A DNA stretch of 62,595 bases from Clostridiales bacterium (lineage in GTDB: Bacteria; Bacillota; Clostridia; Oscillospirales; CAG-382). Each line of letters starts with the position of its first letter. Position 1 is the stretch's first letter. The stretch covers positions 1-62,595 of the forward strand of contig SFLA01000003.1 in assembly GCA_004553575.1 (NCBI GenBank), written 5' to 3'. This document shows positions 32,991 through 40,346 of this stretch, piece after piece. A model generated the notes under the pieces. It worked only from the letters and a program-made list of their open reading frames with translations. It had not been told where the DNA came from and did not search any database. A program made the position numbers and the translations under genes.

Positions 32991-34706
32991 TCAGTTCCTT
33001 TCAAAGGATGTTGCCTTGATAATGCTCTGCTCCGAGGGTATATAGGTCACGGTCACGCTGTCGCCGACCGAGGTTATCACCGCCTCCGGGAAGTCGGAAG
33101 CGTATACCGTGAAGTAGGGCTCGTATCCGTTAAGCAGGAAGTAATAAACCGTCTCTCCTCCGCTTACGGCAGATCTTATATCCGTAACATCGGATGTCAC
33201 CGTTACCGCTTCGGGGCGTTCGCCGATATCGTCTTTAATAATACCGCCCGATATCATCAGCTCGTGATATTTTTCGCGGCAGGCTTCTATCGAGCTTCCG
33301 GTCGCCACTATCTGGTATTGCTGTACGTTTACCAGCGCATACATCTTTACCAGTCCCGCCGCGTCTTTAAGCGCCATGAAGTAGGTCGGCTGATCGGATA
33401 CGTTCAGCAGCAGCGGGAAGGTAGCGTCGTAGCTGTACTGCTGTACCGCACCCTCGGCAGAATCCATTGCCGAAAACTCCTCCGCTCCCGCACAGGAGTA
33501 GTATTTCGCCTCTTTTGTGCGCTGATTCACCAGTATAAAACCGATATTTCCTCTGTCATCGCTTACGGAGGTAATTCCTGTGTAAAGCCATACGTCGTCG
33601 TCAAGAGCAATATAGTTGTAGCCGGCGGTTGTCTCGGTACAGTCCGTCTGTACGAACAGCGAATTCCAGAATCCGTTGTGGTAAACTCCGTAGTAGTCGT
33701 ACTGGCTTATAACGAGATCGGACGGGAACACTCTGTCGACCCAGGTCGGCACGGATTCCATATCGTAATATTGACATTCGCCGGTCACCGCGTTTACCAG
33801 AACCGCGCCGGTACAGTCGGTTCCGCCGAATAATCCTATAGTTTTTGTAACAACGGTGGCGATCCAGAACGGAGTTCCGTTCTCGTCCACCTCGAAATTT
33901 ACATCGTCGAATATCAGGGTGGGGTATTTGAACCGCAGATGCCTGTACAGGTCGCGTCCGAAGTATTCGGACGGGGAATACTTAATCCCTTCCTCCATTC
34001 GTACGACCGTGACCTCCTGGGTCACCATATCTACCGTCATATACGCCGGTATTCCCTCGCTGCGGTTGGACAGCCATTTGAAGAAGTTGTCGTAGTTGAG
34101 ATACGAAACCCTTACCGGTGCGCCCTGCAGATTAATCTGCGCAGAGCTGTCGCTTACCGTGAATTGCGAAACCAGGTCGGACAGCTCTCCGAGCTTACGG
34201 TTTGCAAGATTATTAGCGGAGTCTTCGTCGAGCATCGGCACCTGCTCCCAGTTTATCTCGGCAATATCCTCGGCAAAATCGCCGTTCTGTATCGGAAGCA
34301 GCTCGGAATAAGCCTTGGCGCGGAATATAACGGCGCCTGCAAGCGAACCGATAACGAACACCGCGCCGATAGCGCAGGCAATATAAAAGGGTACGGCCAT
34401 ATTCCTGCGGGCGTTGTTTATATATCCCGTTCCCTTATCGGGCGAAAATCCCGAAAGCAAGGTCATTGCAACGCAGAAAACCGCGCACAGCAGAAACAGA
34501 AACCAGTACAGCTCCGTCGCATGAATGTTAATGGCCGGAAGCTCAATATAAAAGTATATTAATCCGAACACGAGTGTTATTGCCAGACTTATGAGTATCC
34601 GCGTTTTCGGGGTGCCGTGCGGCTTGCGTACTTTCTTTGCACGGGGGGCGAACGTACTGCCGTCCTGATCCTTGTTTATCGCCGCAAAAAATGTCCTGAA
34701 ATCCAT
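32991..34706 (-). CDS. membrane protein with large uncharacterised extracytoplasmic domain
   Basis: Protein of 571 residues with three N-terminal hydrophobic segments (~33-55, ~66-85, ~105-130) and a C-terminal domain of ~430 residues outside the membrane. The domain holds two internally similar stretches: residues ~200-310 (QINLQGAPVRVSYLNYDNFF, then FWIATVVTKTIGLFGGTDCT) and a later one around YFMALKDAAGLVKMYALVNVQQ. Both recall PepSY- or YPEB-like folds that bind propeptides or other ligands. I do not recognise the family with confidence. No catalytic motif is evident. It is co-transcribed with hisK. Confidence 0.7.
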   Translation of the reverse strand: MDFRTFFAAINKDQDGSTFAPRAKKVRKPHGTPKTRILISLAITLVFGLIYFYIELPAINIHATELYWFLFLLCAVFCVAMTLLSGFSPDKGTGYINNARRNMAVPFYIACAIGAVFVIGSLAGAVIFRAKAYSELLPIQNGDFAEDIAEINWEQVPMLDEDSANNLANRKLGELSDLVSQFTVSDSSAQINLQGAPVRVSYLNYDNFFKWLSNRSEGIPAYMTVDMVTQEVTVVRMEEGIKYSPSEYFGRDLYRHLRFKYPTLIFDDVNFEVDENGTPFWIATVVTKTIGLFGGTDCTGAVLVNAVTGECQYYDMESVPTWVDRVFPSDLVISQYDYYGVYHNGFWNSLFVQTDCTETTAGYNYIALDDDVWLYTGITSVSDDRGNIGFILVNQRTKEAKYYSCAGAEEFSAMDSAEGAVQQYSYDATFPLLLNVSDQPTYFMALKDAAGLVKMYALVNVQQYQIVATGSSIEACREKYHELMISGGIIKDDIGERPEAVTVTSDVTDIRSAVSGGETVYYFLLNGYEPYFTVYASDFPEAVITSVGDSVTVTYIPSEQSIIKATSFERN

Positions 34707-34742
34707 CTGTACGAATTCTCCTTCCGGTTTGTTCCGGGTTTC

Positions 34743-34771
34743 ATTGTAGCATATTACAAATCAGGTTTCAA
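34743..34771 (-). promoter_or_regulatory. promoter of the membrane protein-hisK operon
   Basis: Reverse strand TTGAAA (34771-34766) and TACAAT (34748-34743), 17-base spacer. Confidence 0.75.
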
Positions 34772-34781
34772 CCTGTTTCGT

Positions 34782-34810
34782 TTGACTTTTTGCCCGCGTC
34801 GGGGTATAAT
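34782..34810 (+). promoter_or_regulatory. promoter of the EEP-family gene
   Basis: TTGACT (34782-34787) and TATAAT (34805-34810), 17-base spacer, divergent from the promoter just to the left. Confidence 0.8.
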
Positions 34811-34836
34811 CTTTTCGTGTGAAAGCGAGGTATGGT

Positions 34837-35919
34837 ATGATAAAAACAAAAAAAGTCCTTTTGGCAGCCCTTAAGGTGCTGCTTGCGGCAGCGGCGGCGG
34901 CAGTCGCAGCATTTATCGTGTATTTTATATATCTTCTGTGCGCCTATCACCGGCTTGACGATAATATTGTCCTCGATATATCCGGCTTTGCGGATATTGG
35001 CACGGCGGAGACGGGTACCGAATACACCGTAATGACCTGGAATCTCGGCTTCGGCGCGTACAGCTCGGATTTTTCCTTCTTTATGGACGGCGGAGTTTAT
35101 TCACGCGCCCGTTCCGCGGACGAGGTGAATTCCAATATATCACACTGCGCGTCACTCGCGGCGGAGCTCGCTCCGGATTTTCTTCTGCTGCAGGAAATCG
35201 ATACGGATTCCGACCGCAGCATGCATATCGACGAAACGGAGATACTTGCCCCGTATTTTGACGGGTATAATTCGGTGTTCGCGCAGAATTACGATTCCCC
35301 GTACCTTTTTTATCCGTTTTCCTGTCCGCACGGCGCCAGCCGGTCGGGTATTTTAACCTATTCGAGGTTTTCCGCCACTTCGTCTCTCCGCCGCTCTCTC
35401 CCGGTCGAGACGGGGCTTTCAAGATTTCTCGATCTCGACCGCTGCTATTCGGTCACCCGCATTCCCGTTTCCGACGGAAACGAGCTCTGTCTGTACAATA
35501 TCCACCTTTCGGCATATACCACCGACGGAACGATTGCCGATGAACAGCTCGAAATGCTGGTTTCCGATATGGTCGCCGAGTACAACAGCGGCAATTACAT
35601 CGTCTGCGGAGGCGATTTCAACAAGGATCTCCCCGGAAATTCGGCAGAGATATTCGGCGTTCCGGGCGGTGAGTTCACCTGGGCTCAGCCCATACCGGAC
35701 GGGATTATACCGGAAGCACTGTCCCTCGTCGCATGCGCCAACGCCCCGTCCTGCCGCAACGCGGATTCACCGTATGTTGCCGGCAGCAGCTTCGTGCTCA
35801 CCGTGGACGGCTTTATCGTGTCGGATAACGTCACCGTCGTATCCGCGGCTGTCATCGACGATTCTTTTGCCTGCTCGGATCATAACCCCGTAGCAATGAC
35901 CTTCATACTCGGAGACTGA
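34837..35919 (+). CDS. membrane-anchored endonuclease/exonuclease/phosphatase family protein
   Basis: EEP-superfamily phosphodiesterase-like protein of 360 residues with one N-terminal membrane helix (~10-30) and an extracytoplasmic catalytic domain. Motifs in order are YTVMTWNLGFG (metal-binding Asn), FLLLQEIDTDSDRS (catalytic Glu), LYNIHLSAYT, VCGGDFNKDLPG (Asp/Asn pair) and the C-terminal SDHNPVAM (catalytic Asp-His). All catalytic residues are kept. Substrate (nucleic acid, sphingomyelin, inositol phosphate) is not decided by sequence. I use ATG 34837, placed after GAGG; the frame extends to a GTG at 34819, which is less likely. Confidence 0.85.
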   Translation: MIKTKKVLLAALKVLLAAAAAAVAAFIVYFIYLLCAYHRLDDNIVLDISGFADIGTAETGTEYTVMTWNLGFGAYSSDFSFFMDGGVYSRARSADEVNSNISHCASLAAELAPDFLLLQEIDTDSDRSMHIDETEILAPYFDGYNSVFAQNYDSPYLFYPFSCPHGASRSGILTYSRFSATSSLRRSLPVETGLSRFLDLDRCYSVTRIPVSDGNELCLYNIHLSAYTTDGTIADEQLEMLVSDMVAEYNSGNYIVCGGDFNKDLPGNSAEIFGVPGGEFTWAQPIPDGIIPEALSLVACANAPSCRNADSPYVAGSSFVLTVDGFIVSDNVTVVSAAVIDDSFACSDHNPVAMTFILGD

Positions 35920-35940
35920 CCGGGAAGTACTGTGTAAAAT

Positions 35941-35974
35941 CGGCGGGAGACCGTATTCGGTCTCCCGCCGTTCT
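35941..35974. terminator. bidirectional terminator
   Basis: A perfect 12-base inverted repeat CGGCGGGAGACC / GGTCTCCCGCCG with a six-base loop and a T-rich exit, between two converging genes. Confidence 0.85.
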
Positions 35975-35990
35975 TTATATGGGTTATACG

Positions 35991-36575
35991 CTATTCCACC
36001 ACGAATATAAGCGATGCCTCACAGCCGCGCTGTTCGTCGTTGACCATGCAGCTCGCCCTTAGGGTGACTCTGTATATGCCCGCCTCAAAGCCTTCCAGCC
36101 CGTGATCCCGGGCTTTCAGGCTTAATCGCATGGCGGAAGCGCCGTAACCGTCATGGTTGCCTACAAAACTGTCTTCGTAGACCACGTAATCCTCGCCGAA
36201 CGGGACGATCTCCCATTCGCCGGAACGGGTTTTCCTTTCCAGCAGGTACAGGTTGGAAAAGCTCACGAAATTTTTACCGTGTATCTCCATCAAATAGGTC
36301 TTAACGGAATCGTCACCGCTTTTCGGCTGCTCCAGAAGAACGATACAGAACATAGGCTCCGTTCCGAGCGCCGCGTCCGAAAACTTGCCTGCTACCGTCT
36401 CGTCAGGCTCCCAATAGGGCGGATAACCGTAGCCCATCCATTTGCCCGAATCATCGCCGCCGGCTTCGCCGTTAACCCCGTTCGCTTCGCTGCCGCCTCC
36501 GCTTACGCTGCCGCCTCCCGTGCAGGATGACAGAAGCAGCACCGCGGCAAGAATAACAAGAATTGCTTTTTTCAT
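35991..36575 (-). CDS. lipoprotein with immunoglobulin-like domain
   Basis: Lipoprotein of 194 residues with lipobox LSSC (Cys18) and a Gly/Ser spacer. The mature part resembles the bacterial Ig-like domain (Big_14-type) found in Firmicute lipoproteins: MFCIVLLEQPK, YLLERKTRSGEWEIVPF, and the last strand GFEAGIYRVTLRASCMVN. No enzymatic residue is evident. Its ATG overlaps the stop of a 19-codon reading frame that carries its GGAGG binding site. Confidence 0.75.
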   Translation of the reverse strand: MKKAILVILAAVLLLSSCTGGGSVSGGGSEANGVNGEAGGDDSGKWMGYGYPPYWEPDETVAGKFSDAALGTEPMFCIVLLEQPKSGDDSVKTYLMEIHGKNFVSFSNLYLLERKTRSGEWEIVPFGEDYVVYEDSFVGNHDGYGASAMRLSLKARDHGLEGFEAGIYRVTLRASCMVNDEQRGCEASLIFVVE

Positions 36576-36631
36576 TTTATGTTACCTCCTGTGAAGGCCG
36601 GAAACAGAATTACAACGGTGATCTTTTTCAT
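36572..36631 (-). CDS. 19-codon upstream peptide coupled to the lipoprotein gene
   Basis: A short frame encodes MKKITVVILFPAFTGGNIK. It has its own AAAGGA binding site before the ATG, and its TGA overlaps the ATG of the next gene (ATGA). The binding site of that gene lies inside this frame, so translation of the peptide would couple to, or gate, the lipoprotein. The peptide looks like a shortened signal sequence. It could be a leader peptide or the stub of a decayed duplicate gene. Confidence 0.5.
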   Translation of the reverse strand: MKKITVVILFPAFTGGNIK

Positions 36632-36724
36632 AACAGACGTCCTTTCAATTATTCGGTCGAGTCCGTGCGGGATCCGGCTTTTAACCGTGCGCCTGCTTTT
36701 TTATTCTCTGTTATACGGCGGGTA

Positions 36725-37018
36725 TTACCTTCCGTATGCTGTCTGTGCGTCCTGCGGATCTCCGGTCGTTTCGGTTACGGGGATCAGCGTTTCCGCCGTT
36801 CCGTTATACGGAAGTCCCTCAAACTCGGGTAAATACTGTACATCCTGTCTCTCCCCGCCGGCTGCGGTCACGGGGACAAGCTTTTCTTCTCCCGTTTCGG
36901 GATCGTATTCGATACAGCAGATCACGGTATCCCCGGGTTCATCTCCTGCGTCCGCGGATGTGGTTACCGGAATAAGCAGCACCGATACCGCAATCAGTAT
37001 CGCGGCAATGGATTTCAT
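36725..37018 (-). CDS. small secreted protein
   Basis: Protein of 97 residues with a cleavable signal peptide (MKSIAAILIAVSVLLIPVTTSADA) and a mature part of about 73 residues that is acidic and proline-rich. It contains the repeated phrase (K/T)L(V/I)PVT (EKLVPVTAAG and ETLIPVTETTGD) and two adjacent cysteines (VICCIEYD). The start at 37018 has GAGGGGGTGA upstream; the frame is open back to a GTG at 37141 but that part lacks a signal peptide. No family recognised. Confidence 0.65.
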   Translation of the reverse strand: MKSIAAILIAVSVLLIPVTTSADAGDEPGDTVICCIEYDPETGEEKLVPVTAAGGERQDVQYLPEFEGLPYNGTAETLIPVTETTGDPQDAQTAYGR

Positions 37019-37145
37019 ATTCTGCAAATCACCCCCTCGGTATTTGCTCCCGCGCGCATATGCCGCGGGATTGTTCTTCAAAAACTCTTGTACGGTCAAA
37101 CTGCGCTGAATCAACGCAGGTTTTATCCGTTGCCACGGCACGAAC

Positions 37146-39245
37146 TCAACCCATCAAAATTATACACAAAAGCGTGTGTTTTGTCAAGCATATTTGTGCA
37201 AAACGCGCAGTAACCGGCGCGAAAGACGGCAGATAAAAAGCGGCGGCGCCGTATCCGGCACCGTCGCTTTCGCTTATGTGTTGTTCTGCGGATTCGTAAT
37301 CGGGAAAGTCAAATTCGCCTGTGTCTATCTCTCCGAGATACTCTTCCCACGGAAGAGTGTCCGCGTTGCGGGCGCTGTCGAATGCGATACGTATAATGAC
37401 GCACAGGTACCTTGCCTTCATCCGCATGTTATCGCTGTCCAGCGCGTAGTTAAGGCCTCCTTCGTCGTAGGAAATAACAAGATTTTCCATTATTCTTGCA
37501 CGGTCCTCGGTCGGGAAGGACTTGGAATATGCGTCAACGAACCAGAAATTCCCGCCGTCGGAGGAGGTGTACGAATAATCGTTCATCTCGTTGCCGTATT
37601 CGTCGTGGTACGAATAATAGTAATCCCAGCCGGGCGGAACAAGCTCGGTCCAGCCGGACAGGTATCCGGTTCCGTCCTCCGTTTCTTTTTCGCTTATACG
37701 GTCGTCAGCAATATGCATAAGCTCGTGTACCATATTCTGACGAAGCAGATCGAAATTACCGTCAATGTCCGCAACCAGCACCCGTGTGTCTCCGTAGGTG
37801 TAGGTCAGCGCCGCAGCCGAGTTTATGCCTGATTCGGAAATGCTGTACAGCCCTCCCGAAAGATAAATATCTATGGACTTCACACTGCCGGCACACATTT
37901 CTTCGATCATTCCGTCGGGATACAGCGAAAGAGTGTCTTTTATTGTTTGGAGCGCGGGATATATCGAATGAAAGTCCGTGACGGTTTTTGAAAGATATTC
38001 GTCCGAAACAAAATCGTTTCCCTCGGTGCCGTAAAAAACCTCTATCCCGAAGGAATCGAACAGCTCCTGCCGCAGGGCTTCGGTTTTTTGTTCCAGCTCC
38101 CCGGGTGTAAGGAATTCGGCGTTGAGTCCGGTCCCGCCCGATGCGCGGAAATCCCACAGATACATCGATGTCTCTTCGTATCCTGAGCGTATAAGCACAA
38201 ATCCCGTGTCGGAAACGTAAGCATCGTATATCGGCTTATCGTCGAAATAGTCGCAGAGCGAATACCCGATTTCGTTGCAAAGATCGTATACCCTAATGCC
38301 TTCGAAGGTGCTTCCCATAAGCAGCGTACCCGAACGGTAATCGCGGAAATAACCGTCTTTCAGGTCGGTTGCGAACATTATGGCGCGCAAATCGGTGCCG
38401 AGCTTATCGACTGACATCATCGGGTATGTCGATGACGATACGTATACCGATTTTGAATAAGCTATATCGCTGCGCGGTTCGGTTTCGGTTACCTCAGCCG
38501 TCGCAATGTCGACTGTGTAGTCGCATCCGCTTTCCGAGCTTCCTATCAGCATTTTCCCGTCCCACTCGGCGCGCAGATACAGCGAACCGGCCGGTATTTC
38601 CGCTGTCTTCGAGCTTCCGTCCGAAAGCCTTACGGTCTTTATGCTGTTTTCATCAAACCGGAAGTAGGCAACATGTTCGCCGTCGGCGGTGAAAACATAC
38701 ACGAGAGCTTCCCCCGCGAGCGAAGCATCGCGGTAGGAGTACAGCTCGTTAAGCATGCCGTCGATTACGGTAAAGCTTCCGCTGTCCGTATCGTATATGC
38801 CGACAGCATTGTCAAGCTGAGAACCGATAGCATTTTCGCCGAAACTGACGGTCTTTTCCGAAAAAGCTCCTTCGGAAAGAAGGTATGACCGCGCAACGCA
38901 GCCGCCGTCGCCGTATGTCAGGGTAACCGCACATCCGCCGCATACGAACACCGCGCCGCTTGTATACGAACTGTCGGCGGGCAGACGGTAAACACCGTTA
39001 AAGATTTCTTCATACTTGCTCAGCACCGATCTGTCAGGCTCCGGCAGAGCGGTGTCCTCCCATTCCGGAGCTTTTTCCGTATCGCTCTCCTCCGCCGGCT
39101 CCGATATCGTGTCCGACGGTTCGTACGAAACGTCGGACTGCGGTAAGCAGGATGAAAGCGATATGAGCAGAATCAGCATCAGCAGTAACGGAAGATATGC
39201 TTTTATATGTCTTTTCATATCCATATGTGTTATCATGTTCTTCAA
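37146..39245 (-). CDS. zinc-metallopeptidase-like lipoprotein, 3' end probably frame-shifted or extended
   Basis: Protein of 699 residues as read. After a basic start and hydrophobic stretch comes lipobox SSC (Cys33), an acidic linker, a beta-propeller-like region (~60-390) and a C-terminal domain. That domain holds the zinc motif HELMH (507-511), then YSKSFPTEDRARIMENLV, with the usual downstream Glu, and LPWEEYL at the end of the conserved part. This matches putative zinc-binding metallopeptidases of gut Firmicutes. The last ~40 codons run through a terminator hairpin and the promoter of the next gene, so the natural stop was probably earlier. The ATG overlaps the PHP gene stop by four bases; other starts within ten codons are possible. 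Confidence 0.75.
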   Translation of the reverse strand: MKNMITHMDMKRHIKAYLPLLLMLILLISLSSCLPQSDVSYEPSDTISEPAEESDTEKAPEWEDTALPEPDRSVLSKYEEIFNGVYRLPADSSYTSGAVFVCGGCAVTLTYGDGGCVARSYLLSEGAFSEKTVSFGENAIGSQLDNAVGIYDTDSGSFTVIDGMLNELYSYRDASLAGEALVYVFTADGEHVAYFRFDENSIKTVRLSDGSSKTAEIPAGSLYLRAEWDGKMLIGSSESGCDYTVDIATAEVTETEPRSDIAYSKSVYVSSSTYPMMSVDKLGTDLRAIMFATDLKDGYFRDYRSGTLLMGSTFEGIRVYDLCNEIGYSLCDYFDDKPIYDAYVSDTGFVLIRSGYEETSMYLWDFRASGGTGLNAEFLTPGELEQKTEALRQELFDSFGIEVFYGTEGNDFVSDEYLSKTVTDFHSIYPALQTIKDTLSLYPDGMIEEMCAGSVKSIDIYLSGGLYSISESGINSAAALTYTYGDTRVLVADIDGNFDLLRQNMVHELMHIADDRISEKETEDGTGYLSGWTELVPPGWDYYYSYHDEYGNEMNDYSYTSSDGGNFWFVDAYSKSFPTEDRARIMENLVISYDEGGLNYALDSDNMRMKARYLCVIIRIAFDSARNADTLPWEEYLGEIDTGEFDFPDYESAEQHISESDGAGYGAAAFYLPSFAPVTARFAQICLTKHTLLCIILMG
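37159..37187 (-). promoter_or_regulatory. consensus promoter inside the 3' end of the metallopeptidase gene
   Basis: Reverse strand TTGACA (37187-37182) and TATAAT (37164-37159) with a 17-base spacer, serving the small secreted protein. It lies within the last 14 codons of the upstream reading frame. Confidence 0.8.
37234..37276 (-). terminator. terminator-like hairpin inside the annotated metallopeptidase frame
   Basis: On the reverse strand a 13-pair stem (AGCGACGGTGCCG with CGGCGCCGCCGCT, one mismatch) has a GATA loop and is followed by TTTTT. A TAA in another frame sits directly before it (37276-37274), the usual stop-hairpin spacing. Confidence 0.75.
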
Positions 39246-40228
39246 TCAATGTAATACGGCTGAGTAAACGCCTTTTTGCCGTCGGTCGATATCACTTCCG
39301 CACGCACGTACATGTCGCCGGGATTGGCGGTGAAGGATGCGGACGTGACAGGCTTGTCGCCTGTTATGAGCGCCGCGTGGCGGCATCCGGTTATAAAACG
39401 CACCGCTTTTGACGGCGGACATTCTACGGTCACGGTGTTGCCTTCGGCGTAAAAGGCGGTGATTTCGGCTCCGGTCGAGGCGTAGAAGTTACCCGCCTTC
39501 AGCGCGTTCATTATCTCGCCGTATTCCAGCGCAGGCGCTTTTATCATTACCCAGCCTCCGAAGGAATCGTTATCATGGTTGTGGTTGTCGTCCGTGCAGA
39601 CGCAGTATAACCGGTTTCCGTTTCTCAGCAGATCGTCCATTGCCTGGTCCTCGTACTCCGAGTTCCCGGATACGACGCATCCGTGATTGTATACCTCTAT
39701 GAAGTCAAGCCCCTTCAGCCCGGCGTAATCGTCGTATTTCTGAAGCGACCAGGCGGGGTGGTTGTAGGACACGAGAAATCCGTGCTCGTGCGCTTCTTTA
39801 ATAATTTCGTTAACGCCCTCGACGGAATATCTGCGGTAATATTCGCCGCTGCCCGCGTATTTGAGCGTCGGAATAATCTCCTTCGGCACACCCCAGCAGT
39901 TGCCCGGATGAAAGCATACATGTGTTTCGTTCTCCGGGTCGAGCGCGAACAGGTTTAGATGATAGGTGGGTACATGGTTAAAATCGGGGTGTCCGTATTC
40001 GCTTACCGCTATCTCATAGCCTTTCAGCGGAAGAAAATCGGGGGTGCGAAGCTCAGGGTGGGAGGTCAGATATTCATGGTCCGTAAAAGCGACCGCCGAA
40101 TATCCGTGAGCCGAATACTGCTCCTTTATCTCGGCCGGAGTCAGCCTGCCGTCGCTCATCGTCGAGTGGCAGTGAAGGTTTGCCTTGTAGAAGGTACCGG
40201 ATTCGGGAAGTAAAAAGCGTTTTGACAT
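39242..40228 (-). CDS. PHP-domain metal-dependent phosphoesterase
   Basis: PHP-family protein of 328 residues. Metal ligands are seen in KANLHCHSTMSDG (His19, His21) and AFTDHEYLT, with further His/Asp in HVCFHPGNCWG, VSYNHPAWS and CTDDNHNH. A C-terminal beta domain (TVECPPSKAVRFITGC, YVRAEVISTDGKKAFTQPYYID) is of the kind found in PHP proteins tied to glycan loci. It lies between the GH3 gene and the metallopeptidase, with which it overlaps by four bases. Phosphatase or sugar-phosphate role likely; substrate unknown. Confidence 0.85.
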   Translation of the reverse strand: MSKRFLLPESGTFYKANLHCHSTMSDGRLTPAEIKEQYSAHGYSAVAFTDHEYLTSHPELRTPDFLPLKGYEIAVSEYGHPDFNHVPTYHLNLFALDPENETHVCFHPGNCWGVPKEIIPTLKYAGSGEYYRRYSVEGVNEIIKEAHEHGFLVSYNHPAWSLQKYDDYAGLKGLDFIEVYNHGCVVSGNSEYEDQAMDDLLRNGNRLYCVCTDDNHNHDNDSFGGWVMIKAPALEYGEIMNALKAGNFYASTGAEITAFYAEGNTVTVECPPSKAVRFITGCRHAALITGDKPVTSASFTANPGDMYVRAEVISTDGKKAFTQPYYID

Positions 40229-40346
40229 GATTGTTGTCCTTTCCGTATAACATTGTCTGTATGATGAAATTGACGTTTTGATTCATCGTTGTGCCGTAAG
40301 CGCCGCAGTAGCCCGACGCGTTGTCCGTCTTTGCGGGCGGCGGAGC

